From contig NZ_JALOAN010000002.1 of the NCBI RefSeq assembly GCF_023228785.1, forward strand, positions 1 to 64,000: a stretch of DNA of 64,000 bases, written 5' to 3'. This document shows, one piece after another, positions 50,441 through 58,841 of this stretch. Each line of letters begins with the position of its first letter. Position 1 is the first letter of the stretch. The DNA comes from Sulfurimonas sp. Its GTDB lineage: Bacteria; Campylobacterota; Campylobacteria; Campylobacterales; Sulfurimonadaceae. Below the pieces are notes generated by a model. It was given only the letters and a program-made list of their open reading frames with translations, ran no database searches and had not been told where the DNA came from. A program made the position numbers and the translations under genes.

Positions 50441-51546
50441 TATTCTGCCGTTGTTCTTTTCTTGACATCTTTTGTATCAACCCAGATATTTGGAGTTGAA
50501 CCACCAGGTGTTAAAAATATCTTTGCATCTGTGTTTACTTGTAATGCCTCGTTGAATTTACCTTGAACTTTTAACTGCTCAAGCTCTAAAAGTTGTTTTG
50601 TTAACGACTTTGCAATTAAAATATTTGCCTTAGCTTTTGCATCAGCTTCAATAGTTACAGCATCAGCTATACCTTGAGCTTCAATTCTAGCTTTTTGAGC
50701 TACACCTTCTGCTTCCGCTGCTCTTCTTAGAGCCTCTTGTTTAGCTCTTGCAACTTGTTGTTCTGCTCTTTGAACCTCTTGTTTTGCAACTTGAACACGT
50801 TCTATCTGCTCTTTTACTTTTTCAGGAAGACCAATTTGACGAAGTTGGACTGATTGCAAGTCTGCTGGAGTGTTCTCAAGACTTGAAACACTTAATCTTA
50901 CATCTCTATCTATCTCTTGAGCTATTTGACTTCTAAGCTGTGGAAGCGACTCTGCATCATATTTACCTACAACACTACGAACAACATCTCTAACAACAGG
51001 AGTGATAATCTTCTCTTCCCAACTAAAGCCCCAGTTGGAAATAGTTTGAGCTGCAAACTGAGAGTTTAGTCTATATTGAACAGTTAGCTCTATAGTAACA
51101 GGAAGACCTCTCTTATCCAAAACTGTAATAGCAGGTTTAGAACCTATTCCAGAAGTGATTCCACTATTAGCTTCAACACGAGTAGCATAGTTGATGATAC
51201 GAACTTTAGTATCAACCACATATACCTTTTGAATCACTGGAACTATAAAGTGAAGACCTGGCAAAAGTGCTTGATCTTGATACTTACCATTTGTACTTAA
51301 AATTCCTCTCTCACCCTCTTGGATAATAGTAAAAGGTCTTGCTAATACTAATAAAAGAACTACTGCTACAAGAAAGTAAACGATCCCTGCCTTACCACCA
51401 CCTAAGTTAAAATCTAACTTTGGTAGTTGTGGACCTCCACCTCCGCCAGAACCACCACTTGATTTTTGATTAGATCCACTGCTTTGACTTTTTTTCTTGT
51501 TAAAGTAATCATTCATATCTGATGCCATTAATATATTGTCCTTCAT
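50440..51546 (-). CDS. SPFH/prohibitin-family membrane protein
   Basis: A 368-residue SPFH-domain protein (HflK/prohibitin type). It has a glycine-rich cytosolic N-terminus (about 20-42), a transmembrane helix (about 53-72), an SPFH domain (about 72-260) and a long coiled coil (about 230-310, Ala/Glu/Gln-rich). These proteins form large membrane rings and often partner with FtsH protease. Three in-frame ATGs compete at the start; the outermost and the one at 51528 both have AAGGA upstream. It is translationally coupled to hisIE. Confidence 0.88.
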   Translation of the reverse strand: MKDNILMASDMNDYFNKKKSQSSGSNQKSSGGSGGGGGPQLPKLDFNLGGGKAGIVYFLVAVVLLLVLARPFTIIQEGERGILSTNGKYQDQALLPGLHFIVPVIQKVYVVDTKVRIINYATRVEANSGITSGIGSKPAITVLDKRGLPVTIELTVQYRLNSQFAAQTISNWGFSWEEKIITPVVRDVVRSVVGKYDAESLPQLRSQIAQEIDRDVRLSVSSLENTPADLQSVQLRQIGLPEKVKEQIERVQVAKQEVQRAEQQVARAKQEALRRAAEAEGVAQKARIEAQGIADAVTIEADAKAKANILIAKSLTKQLLELEQLKVQGKFNEALQVNTDAKIFLTPGGSTPNIWVDTKDVKKRTTAE

Positions 51547-51580
51547 ATTTATATTCTTTCCTTAATTTTATTTATCTCTT

Positions 51581-52507
51581 TTAACACTCATCAACATAAG
51601 TCAAATAGTGCGCATATTTTTCATTGCGACCAAAAACTATATCGAAGTAAGCACTTTGTAATTTTTCTGTCATTACTCCACGAGAACCATTTCCTATCAC
51701 TCTAGCATCAACTATTCTAACAGGTGTTATTTCAGCTGCTGTTCCTGTTAAAAATGCCTCATCTGCAACATAAACTTCTTCTCTTGAAATTTTACGACGC
51801 TCAACTTTTATACCCATATCTTCTGCCATCTCTATAACTGTTTTTTGAGTTATTGAAACAAGAGCATTGTCACTTGGAGGAGTTACTAAAACACCATTTG
51901 CTACCATAAAAAAGCTAGCTCCTGATGCTTCTGCTACATAGCCTTGATCATCTAAAAGCAAGGCTTCATCATATCCACAATCAATAGCTTCATATTTTGC
52001 CATTTGAGAGTTTAAGTAGTTTGCAGCTGCTTTTGCTTTACCCATATTTGAAGTATTTGATGGTCTGTTCATCGAAGCGATTTTTAGCTTGATGCCTTTT
52101 TGGAGTCCCTCTTCTCCTAGATAAGCGCCCCATTCCCAAGCACTCATAACAGTTTCAACTGGAGCATTTTTGTGATATACACCCATAACACCATAGCCTA
52201 AAAATGCAAAAGGACGAAGATAGACATTGTCACCATCAAACTCATTTCTTTTTATAAGTTCGATCTGAGCTCTGTTCATCTCCTCAACACTATAAGGGAT
52301 ATCTATCAAAGTCATTTTAGCTGACTCTTTTAGTCTTTTTGTATGGTCATTTAAGCGAAAAATCGCATAACCTTTTTTAGTTTTATAGGCTTTTGTGCCT
52401 TCAATTACACCGTTTCCATAATGAATTGTGTGTGAAAGCACATGCACCTTTGCATCATGCCAAGCTACAAACTCTCCATTCATCCAAATATATTTGGCTG
52501 CGTCCAT
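51581..52507 (-). CDS. ilvE: Branched-chain amino acid aminotransferase
   Basis: PLP-dependent class IV aminotransferase for leucine, isoleucine and valine. The 308-residue protein has IWMNGEFVAW at the start, the pyridoxal-lysine in MGKAKAAANYLNS (about 165-177), EALLLDDQGYVAEASGASFF (about 190-209) and FLTGTAAEITPV (about 251-262). I start at the ATG at 52507 (GGAG 6 bases upstream) rather than one 7 codons earlier. leuA, for the same pathway, lies at 58.8 kb. Confidence 0.94.
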   Translation of the reverse strand: MDAAKYIWMNGEFVAWHDAKVHVLSHTIHYGNGVIEGTKAYKTKKGYAIFRLNDHTKRLKESAKMTLIDIPYSVEEMNRAQIELIKRNEFDGDNVYLRPFAFLGYGVMGVYHKNAPVETVMSAWEWGAYLGEEGLQKGIKLKIASMNRPSNTSNMGKAKAAANYLNSQMAKYEAIDCGYDEALLLDDQGYVAEASGASFFMVANGVLVTPPSDNALVSITQKTVIEMAEDMGIKVERRKISREEVYVADEAFLTGTAAEITPVRIVDARVIGNGSRGVMTEKLQSAYFDIVFGRNEKYAHYLTYVDEC

Positions 52508-52624
52508 TGATTCTCCAATAATTATCACTTTGTAAATTGCTGATATTTTATCTAAAATGCTGTTTATTATGTATTAAGAAGTAAAGAAAAATACTTGATT
52601 TTATTTTTAGGAGAAAGGGGCAAA

Positions 52625-52641
52625 GCCTGTATCAAACAGGC
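52625..52641 (-). terminator. Terminator-like hairpin after the porin gene
   Basis: GCCTG-7 nt-CAGGC stem, about 9 bases beyond the porin stop codon, followed on the minus strand by TTTGCCCCTTTC. It has the shape of an intrinsic terminator with an interrupted T-run. Confidence 0.45.
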
Positions 52642-52649
52642 CTAATGTA

Positions 52650-53762
52650 TTAAAATTTAAGAATAACATCCAATTGTGTACGATGATAATCTATTTCAGT
52701 ATCACCTAATTTACTCCAGTTGAACCATGCACCAATATCTACATTTTTTGCAAATTTATATTTTGTTTTAAAATAGTAACCTTTAGAGTCTGTTCCACCG
52801 CCACTAAAGTCAGAGTCATTATGTGCTCCAAATACTGCATCTTTTTCAACATCTCTGTAAGTAACAGCCGCTTTCCATTTTTTAGTTATAGCAAGTTCTG
52901 CACTTATGTCATATCCAATATTATCGTCATTTGCTAGCGTATTGTACGCTACTATTATCGCTACTTTAGCTGGCATACCCATTACTAAATCTTTAACTTT
53001 TACCTCAGCAAAACCTTCCATAATTCCGTAATCTTCTGCATAAAGACCAGTAGCATCTGCTGTGTTGCCCATTGAACCACTATCGTATGGAGCTGTTGCA
53101 CCTTTGATACCATCATATAAATAATACGCTGCACCTAAGTTTAAACTAGTATTGCCAAACTTTTGAGTATTCACATATTGTGCTATGAAAATGTTGATAT
53201 CATCATCATTAACTCCGTTTTTATGCCCTTTTTCTCTATGTAGACGATTCACACCAACTCTAATCATAGTGCTATCATTCTTATAACCGTAGTTTATACC
53301 TTCTAAACGGATATCATTATCCCATACAAGCTGTGTTCCTATCGGTCTATAGATATCGTGTTTTTGCTTACCAACTCTAATCCATGAGTTGTCAAATGAG
53401 TACTTTATATCAGCTATATCAATATTCAACTCCTCAATAAAATAGTCTTGTATACTCTCATCATCTTTAAAGCTTACATTTCCTGATGTTGGGTTATATT
53501 TTCCACTTGAGATAGCAGTTTCTAGTAAAATATTGTCAGTAATATCAACATTTACGCTATATCTGAATCTATATCTCTCTCTATCTTTATCTTTATCACC
53601 AGAAACTTTTTTAAAGTTATCTGTATCTATTGACTCTTGTCTTAATCTAAGATCACCTTTTAGATGGAATCTATCCCAAAATCCATTTTTATTAACTTCA
53701 TTAGCCATTGATGCTGTTGTCATTGTAGCTATTGTTACTATTGATAAAACTATTTTTTTCAT
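52650..53762 (-). CDS. Outer-membrane porin
   Basis: A 370-residue outer-membrane beta-barrel. It starts at 53762 with a good signal peptide (MKKIVLSIVTIATMTTASMA) and AAGGAA upstream. The rest alternates amphipathic strands (FHLKGDLRLRQESI, RYRFRYSVNVDI, WIRVGKQKHDIYRPIG, FGNTSLNLGAAYYLYDG) and ends with the barrel-closing aromatic ILKF. It resembles the putative-porin family of Campylobacterota; channel specificity unknown. An in-frame ATG 27 codons upstream would bury the signal peptide. Confidence 0.87.
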   Translation of the reverse strand: MKKIVLSIVTIATMTTASMANEVNKNGFWDRFHLKGDLRLRQESIDTDNFKKVSGDKDKDRERYRFRYSVNVDITDNILLETAISSGKYNPTSGNVSFKDDESIQDYFIEELNIDIADIKYSFDNSWIRVGKQKHDIYRPIGTQLVWDNDIRLEGINYGYKNDSTMIRVGVNRLHREKGHKNGVNDDDINIFIAQYVNTQKFGNTSLNLGAAYYLYDGIKGATAPYDSGSMGNTADATGLYAEDYGIMEGFAEVKVKDLVMGMPAKVAIIVAYNTLANDDNIGYDISAELAITKKWKAAVTYRDVEKDAVFGAHNDSDFSGGGTDSKGYYFKTKYKFAKNVDIGAWFNWSKLGDTEIDYHRTQLDVILKF

Positions 53763-53870
53763 TCTCGAAATTCCTTTTTTTTTGTTGAAGAAATTATAAA
53801 ATTGTTTGGTTACACGAAGATTACATTTTTTGTTAATGAACAACAGGTAATATATAAGTAAAGGATATTT

Positions 53871-54149
53871 ATGCGTTATGAAGATTTCGAAAAAGCCCTT
53901 GATAGTTTAAACATAGTCACAAGAATGACTCAGTCTGAGCTGAAAAATCAATACAGAAGGTTATCAAAAAAATACCATCCAGATATGCCAGATGGTAGTG
54001 ATAAGAAGTTTAAAGAGATCTCAGAGGCGTATAAACTCATACAAAACTATATGAAAAGCTATAGATTCTCACTAGATAGAGATGAGTTTTACTCTCAAAA
54101 CCCTCTTGCTGACAGACCAGATGACTGGTTTAAAAGTTTTAACTCTTAA
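53871..54149 (+). CDS. Single J-domain protein
   Basis: A 92-residue stand-alone J-domain. Helix II (LKNQYRRLSKKY, about 25-36), the HPD motif (H37-P38-D39) and helix III (KKFKEISEAYKLIQNYM) are clear, with a short C-terminal tail. It lacks the Gly/Phe and zinc regions of DnaJ, so it can stimulate a DnaK ATPase but needs its own targeting. It ends one base before the convergent ppk2 stop. Confidence 0.88.
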   Translation: MRYEDFEKALDSLNIVTRMTQSELKNQYRRLSKKYHPDMPDGSDKKFKEISEAYKLIQNYMKSYRFSLDRDEFYSQNPLADRPDDWFKSFNS

Positions 54150-54150
54150 T

Positions 54151-55035
54151 CTACTTCTTAAGTGAAAACTGAAACATTTTCTCCATGGCAATCGCTTCAT
54201 CTCTTCCATATACGATAATGTCATTATCAACTTTTAGTTCTTCGTTTGGTATCTGATCTTTATACTCAACAAAGTTTAGTATGTGTTTTATACAGTTTAG
54301 TCTTGCTTTTTTCTTATTGTCACTCTTAACAATAGTCCACGGTGCAAATTCTGTGTGAGTTTGACTTAGCATCATATACTTTGCAAGTGAGTACTCATTC
54401 CAAAGTTTTTGTGATTCTTTATCTACTTCTGAAAACTTGTACTGTTTTAGCGGATCTGTCTCTCTAGCTTTAAACCTTTTTGCTTGTTCATCTTTTGAAA
54501 CTGAGAAGTAGAACTTAAAGATCTTTATCTCTTCATCTACTATCATATCTTCAAATTTTGGAGCATCTTTTAAAAACTGATGGTGCTGTCTCTCCGTACA
54601 AAAGCCCATTACAGGCTCTACCATAGCACGGTTATACCAACTTCTATCAAAGATCACTATCTCTCCAGCAGTAGGTAAATGTTGCACATATCTTTGAAAA
54701 TACCACTGTTTTGTTTCTATATCACTAGGTTTTTCTAGTGCTACAACTCTAGCACCCCTAGGATTTAGATGTTCAGTGATTCTTTTTATAGTTCCACCTT
54801 TTCCAGCAGCATCACGTCCTTCAAAGATCATAATAACTTTAAGTCCATTTGCTTTTATGTGGTTTTGAAGTTTTAAAAGTTCTACTTGAAGTTTAGCTAA
54901 CTCTTTTTCGTAGATAAGAGTCTCTTCTTTAACCCATACTTGAACTTTACCTGTTCTATCACTCTCTCTTTTATCGTCTTTGCTAGATCTACTCTCTTTT
55001 TTATTTTTACTTTTTTCTTGTATTTTTTCTTTCAC
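54151..55035 (-). CDS. ppk2: Polyphosphate kinase 2 (second tandem copy)
   Basis: PPK2 phosphorylates nucleotides with polyphosphate (or the reverse). The 294-residue protein has Walker A GRDAAGKGGT (73-82), Walker B FDRSWYNRAMVEP (from 129) and the lid KDEQAKRFKARETDPLKQYKFSE with Arg-rich contacts. The first 30 residues are a basic, low-complexity extension. It is closely related to the protein of the next gene upstream (same motif numbering), 13 bases away. Differing substrate preference (GDP, ADP or AMP) is likely but not readable. Confidence 0.93.
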   Translation of the reverse strand: MKEKIQEKSKNKKESRSSKDDKRESDRTGKVQVWVKEETLIYEKELAKLQVELLKLQNHIKANGLKVIMIFEGRDAAGKGGTIKRITEHLNPRGARVVALEKPSDIETKQWYFQRYVQHLPTAGEIVIFDRSWYNRAMVEPVMGFCTERQHHQFLKDAPKFEDMIVDEEIKIFKFYFSVSKDEQAKRFKARETDPLKQYKFSEVDKESQKLWNEYSLAKYMMLSQTHTEFAPWTIVKSDNKKKARLNCIKHILNFVEYKDQIPNEELKVDNDIIVYGRDEAIAMEKMFQFSLKK

Positions 55036-55048
55036 TTTTAATTTCCTT

Positions 55049-55939
55049 TTAGCCTATAAATTTACCAGTACTTGTAACTTGTGCATCCATGATCTCTATC
55101 TCTCTAGCACCTGAAATAACAACATCCGGATTTGGAGAGTAGTTTAAATGCTCATCTCTACCTTCATAATCTACTTTATTTAGTATGACTTTTAATGATT
55201 CTAATCTCGCAAGCTGCTTATTATTTGAGCGGATTATAGTCCATGGAGCATTATGAGAATGTGTCTGTTTTATCATATTGTACTTTGTCTGGGTAAAATC
55301 ATCCCATTTATCTTGAGCTTGAAGATCTATCTCGCTTAACTTCCACTGTCTTAGTGGATCATTTTGTCTTCTCTCAAATCTTCTAGCTTGCTCATCCTTT
55401 GTAACACTATAATAAAGTTTTACAAGTATGATTCCTTGGCGAACAAGATCATTCTCAAACCCCTTCACCCCATTCATAAAATCTCCATACTCTTTTTTAG
55501 TACAAAAATCAAAAACAGACTCAACCATAGCTCTGTTATACCAACTTCTGTCAAAAAGCACTATCTCTCCAGCTGTAGGAAAATGTTGTACATATTTTTG
55601 ATAAAACCATTGAGATTTTTGTTCTTGTGTTGGTCTTCCAAGGGCAACTATCCTATAATGTTTCTCATCCATATATCTTGTAACTCTTCTTATTGTCCCG
55701 CCCTTTCCAGCCGCATCACGACCCTCAAAGAGGATTATCATCTTTTGATTTGTATCTTCAAGATATTTTTGAAGTTTTATAAGCTCAGATTGATATGGTT
55801 TTAACTTTTGCTCATTAATTCTCTTAATATCTGCTTTAGTATTTATTTTTTTTAAAGACTTAGACTGCTTATAGCCTCTGATGAGTTCGTCAAGTGTGAC
55901 TTCTGTTCCATCAACTCTAAAAGTATCTTTGTGTTTCAT
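55049..55939 (-). CDS. ppk2: Polyphosphate kinase 2 (first tandem copy)
   Basis: A 296-residue PPK2 paralogue: Walker A GRDAAGKGGT (73-82), Walker B FDRSWYNRAMVES (from 129), lid KDEQARRFERRQNDPLRQWKLSE, and an N-terminal DELIRGYKQSK region that differs from the neighbour's basic extension. Tandem, same-strand paralogues 13 bases apart indicate gene duplication and joint expression. The promoter region upstream borders a repeat element and the glnA promoter. Confidence 0.93.
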   Translation of the reverse strand: MKHKDTFRVDGTEVTLDELIRGYKQSKSLKKINTKADIKRINEQKLKPYQSELIKLQKYLEDTNQKMIILFEGRDAAGKGGTIRRVTRYMDEKHYRIVALGRPTQEQKSQWFYQKYVQHFPTAGEIVLFDRSWYNRAMVESVFDFCTKKEYGDFMNGVKGFENDLVRQGIILVKLYYSVTKDEQARRFERRQNDPLRQWKLSEIDLQAQDKWDDFTQTKYNMIKQTHSHNAPWTIIRSNNKQLARLESLKVILNKVDYEGRDEHLNYSPNPDVVISGAREIEIMDAQVTSTGKFIG

Positions 55940-56012
55940 ATCTATAAAATCCTTTATGTCATTTTTATTTAGTATACATATATAATTCTTGATACTTACT
56001 TCAGTTTATAAA

Positions 56013-56130
56013 TATTGAACCCTCTAATTAATCTATGAATCAGATTCCGTGTCAAGCATGGAATGACGGACACTCGTCATCCTGAACTTGATTCAGGATC
56101 CAACTCAATAATTGTTAAGAGCATTCTATT
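56013..56130 (+). repeat. MITE/BIME-like element, copy 4 (no internal units)
   Basis: The minimal form, about 118 bp: left end ATTGAACCCTCTAATTAATC, hairpin A (56044 onward), a short GACGGACACTC spacer, hairpin B (56077-56099), and CAACTCAATAATTGTTAAGAGC. Left end and reverse-complemented right end align without gaps over about 32 bases (shared GAA, CTCT, AAT, TGA, GAT blocks). TATT is found on both borders. It lies between the divergent ppk2 and glnA genes. Confidence 0.85.
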
Positions 56131-56150
56131 ATATACGGGTGATAATTCTA

Positions 56151-56190
56151 TATTTTTATAAACTATTTTGCAACACGAATTATAAAAATA
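56151..56190. promoter_or_regulatory. Inverted repeat upstream of glnA
   Basis: Perfect 11-base-pair inverted repeat TATTTTTATAA / TTATAAAAATA with an 18-nt centre, about 95 bases before glnA. It could be an operator for a dimeric regulator. The AT-richness means chance is not excluded. Confidence 0.4.
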
Positions 56191-56284
56191 AAAACTTAAA
56201 TTGCTTAAATTTTAGCCATCGCCAGAGATAGAATTAAATAATTTTGAGATATACTTACACTCATATTATCCACAGGGAGACATG

Positions 56285-57715
56285 ATGGGAAAGTTTGTTA
56301 GCACCACGGAGGAGTTTTTTACTTTTTGTGAAGAACATGACATTGGATTTGTAGATTTTAGATTTACAGATATTAAAGGCACATGGCACCATGTAAGCTA
56401 CAGAATGAGTGCTGTTACAACAGAGCAACTAGAAAACGGTTTACCTTTTGATGGTTCATCCATAGAAGCATGGCAACCTATCAACAAGTCTGATATGCTT
56501 CTAAGACCAGATGTAAAAACCGCTTTTTTAGATCCTTTTACTGCTGATCCAACTATCATTGTTTTTTGTGATGTTTATGACATTTATAAGCATCAAGCTT
56601 ACGAGAGATGTCCTCGCTCTATTGCAAAAGCAGCCCTAGAACATGCTGAATCTCTTGGAATTGCTGATACTGTATTCTTTGGTCCTGAAAATGAATTTTT
56701 TATGTTTGACAGCATAACTTTTGTTGACAATATCAACGAAGCAGGTTATAGAATCGATACCGAAGAAGGTGAATGGAACTCTAACAATCCATATCCAGAT
56801 ATGTACAACACAGGACACAGACCAGGAACAAAAGGTGGTTATTTCCCAGTAGCTCCAGTTGACTCTGCTGTAGATATTCGTGCTGAGATGATGCAAGTAC
56901 TAGAGCAAGTCGGACTTGAAGTAATTCTCGGTCACCATGAAGTAGCTCAAGGTCAACACGAGATCGGTATAGTTTTCTCAGATATGATTACAGCTGCTGA
57001 TAATGTTCAAAAATATAAATATGTTATAAAAATGGTAGCTCATCTAAATGGAAAAACTGCTACCTTTATGCCAAAACCGATGTTTGGTGACAATGGAAAT
57101 GGTATGCATGTTCACCAATCACTTTGGAAGGATGGTAAAAACCTCTTTTACAAACAAGGAAACTATGCAAATGTTTCTGATATGGGGCTACACTACATAG
57201 GTGGTATCTTTAAACATGCTCGCTCAGTTGCCGCATTTACCAACCCTACAACAAACTCATACAAAAGACTTCTTCCTGGATTTGAAGCACCAAATGTTTT
57301 AACTTACTCTTCTCAAAACCGTTCTGCATCTTGCCGTATTCCTTATGGTGCTGGAGAAAAAGCTACTCGTGTTGAGATGCGTTTTCCAGATTCAAGTTCT
57401 TGTCCTTACCTTGCTTTTGCTGTAATGCTTATGGCTGGTCTTGATGGTATTAAAAACAAAGATATTCCTATTGGACCTATGGATGAAAACCTATACGAAC
57501 TCTCTTTAGATGAGATCCGTGAAAAAGGTATCCCTCAACTTCCACACACCCTTCGTGGCTCACTAGAATCGCTATTTAGAGATTTTGAGTACTTAAAACC
57601 TATCTTTAGTGATGAACTTCTAGAAGCCTACAGACACTATAGATTTGAGCGAGATGTTTGGCCTGATGAGGGTCGTCCTACTGCTTATGAGTTTAAAACA
57701 ACTTACCAATGCTAA
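56285..57715 (+). CDS. glnA: Glutamine synthetase (type I)
   Basis: Makes glutamine from glutamate and ammonia, the main nitrogen-assimilation enzyme. The 476-residue protein has [11 protein letters not shown] (about 28-38), [11 protein letters not shown] (about 56-66), [11 protein letters not shown] (about 134-144), [12 protein letters not shown], the ATP-binding [16 protein letters not shown] block (split near 262-277) and [18 protein letters not shown] holds the tyrosine adenylylated in related enzymes. I start at the second of two adjacent ATGs, since AGGGAG then lies 5 bases upstream. Confidence 0.96.
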   Translation: MGKFVSTTEEFFTFCEEHDIGFVDFRFTDIKGTWHHVSYRMSAVTTEQLENGLPFDGSSIEAWQPINKSDMLLRPDVKTAFLDPFTADPTIIVFCDVYDIYKHQAYERCPRSIAKAALEHAESLGIADTVFFGPENEFFMFDSITFVDNINEAGYRIDTEEGEWNSNNPYPDMYNTGHRPGTKGGYFPVAPVDSAVDIRAEMMQVLEQVGLEVILGHHEVAQGQHEIGIVFSDMITAADNVQKYKYVIKMVAHLNGKTATFMPKPMFGDNGNGMHVHQSLWKDGKNLFYKQGNYANVSDMGLHYIGGIFKHARSVAAFTNPTTNSYKRLLPGFEAPNVLTYSSQNRSASCRIPYGAGEKATRVEMRFPDSSSCPYLAFAVMLMAGLDGIKNKDIPIGPMDENLYELSLDEIREKGIPQLPHTLRGSLESLFRDFEYLKPIFSDELLEAYRHYRFERDVWPDEGRPTAYEFKTTYQC

Positions 57716-57719
57716 AACA

Positions 57720-57747
57720 TATTCTCTAGCTATAAAGCTAGAGAATA
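57720..57747 (+). terminator. Terminator of glnA
   Basis: A perfect 12-base-pair stem (TATTCTCTAGCT / AGCTAGAGAATA) with an ATAA loop, just after the glnA stop, followed by AAAATATATCTCTCTTTTTTT. Good intrinsic terminator despite the spaced T-run. Confidence 0.7.
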
Positions 57748-57789
57748 AAAATATATCTCTCTTTTTTTGCTCAAAATCATACTTTTTGC

Positions 57790-57795
57790 TATAAT
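57790..57795 (+). promoter_or_regulatory. -10 element for the histidine kinase gene
   Basis: TATAAT preceded by TTTGC, 28 bases before the ATG and after the glnA terminator, so the kinase has its own promoter. Confidence 0.5.
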
Positions 57796-57823
57796 TTAGT
57801 TAAAAATTATTAGTTGGTAAAAG

Positions 57824-58738
57824 ATGTCAAATAAAATTACTCAACTCATGTTAAATGAGCTTATCCTCCAATCAAAAAAAACAGATGCTCAATTAGCAAA
57901 TAAAATCGAATCTGTCCTAAGCTTTTACACAACAGAACAAAAAGAAAATCAAAAAACTATAAAACAAAATGAATACTTTCTAAAGCAGTGGGATAGAAGA
58001 AATATAATAGCTAACCAAAGAGATATGCAAAAAGATGAACTTTTAAAACAACAATCCAGACTTGCTGCTATGGGTGAGATGATAGATGCTATCGCACACC
58101 AATGGAAACAGCCATTAAACTCTATAAGTATGATGAGTGATATGTTAAGAGAAGACTTTAAAGATGGTAATGTCGATGAACCTTACATCCAAGAACTTGA
58201 TGAAAATATTCATATGCAGATAGATCATATGATTAGCACTCTAGGTGAGTTTCGTACATTTTTTAGACCTCATACTAAAAATGAAGATTTTACATTTTTA
58301 GATGCCCTTAAGAGTGTTCAAGTTCTTATGAAAGATGAGCTTATATCTCAAAATATTCTTTTATGTTTAGAGATAGATGAAAATCTTAGTATCTTTGGAA
58401 ATAAAAATGAGTTTAAACATCTCTTTATAAACCTCATAAACAACTCCATTGACTCTTTTAATGAAAAAAACATACGTTATAGAAAAATCCATATTAGATG
58501 TTATGAAGAAAACAAAAACACTTATATAGAAGTTGAGGATAATGCAGGTGGAGTTCCTCTTAACGTTATAAATGATATCTTCAAAGCAAATGTAACTACA
58601 AAAAAAGAAGATAAAGGGACTGGAATAGGTCTATATATGAGTGAACAAATTCTCAAAAAAAATCATGGCTCTATCAATGTCCACAACACAAAAGACGGAG
58701 CTTTCTTTACAATAATATTGCGACAACCAACTAGATAA
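57824..58738 (+). CDS. Soluble sensor histidine kinase
   Basis: A 304-residue histidine kinase without membrane segments or recognisable sensor domain. An N-terminal helical region (about 1-75) leads into the H-box AIAHQWKQPLNS (His92). N-box HLFINLINNSIDSF, G1 VEDNAGGVP and G2 GTGIGLYMSEQIL form the ATPase. It is an orphan: no response regulator is adjacent. HQWKQPL is the H-box form common in Campylobacterota kinases. Its placement between glnA and leuA gives no firm signal. Confidence 0.9.
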   Translation: MSNKITQLMLNELILQSKKTDAQLANKIESVLSFYTTEQKENQKTIKQNEYFLKQWDRRNIIANQRDMQKDELLKQQSRLAAMGEMIDAIAHQWKQPLNSISMMSDMLREDFKDGNVDEPYIQELDENIHMQIDHMISTLGEFRTFFRPHTKNEDFTFLDALKSVQVLMKDELISQNILLCLEIDENLSIFGNKNEFKHLFINLINNSIDSFNEKNIRYRKIHIRCYEENKNTYIEVEDNAGGVPLNVINDIFKANVTTKKEDKGTGIGLYMSEQILKKNHGSINVHNTKDGAFFTIILRQPTR

Positions 58739-58773
58739 ATTTCGACTCACAAAAGCCTAATACAAAATCTGAT

Positions 58774-58779
58774 ATAATT
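58774..58779 (+). promoter_or_regulatory. -10 element for leuA
   Basis: TATAAT preceded by TGA (extended -10), about 60 bases before the leuA ATG. No strong -35 box. Confidence 0.5.
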
Positions 58780-58841
58780 TCAATCTTGATTATCATATGT
58801 AAGAGTGTAATGATCAAAATTTCAAGTTTTAAGGATTCAAA

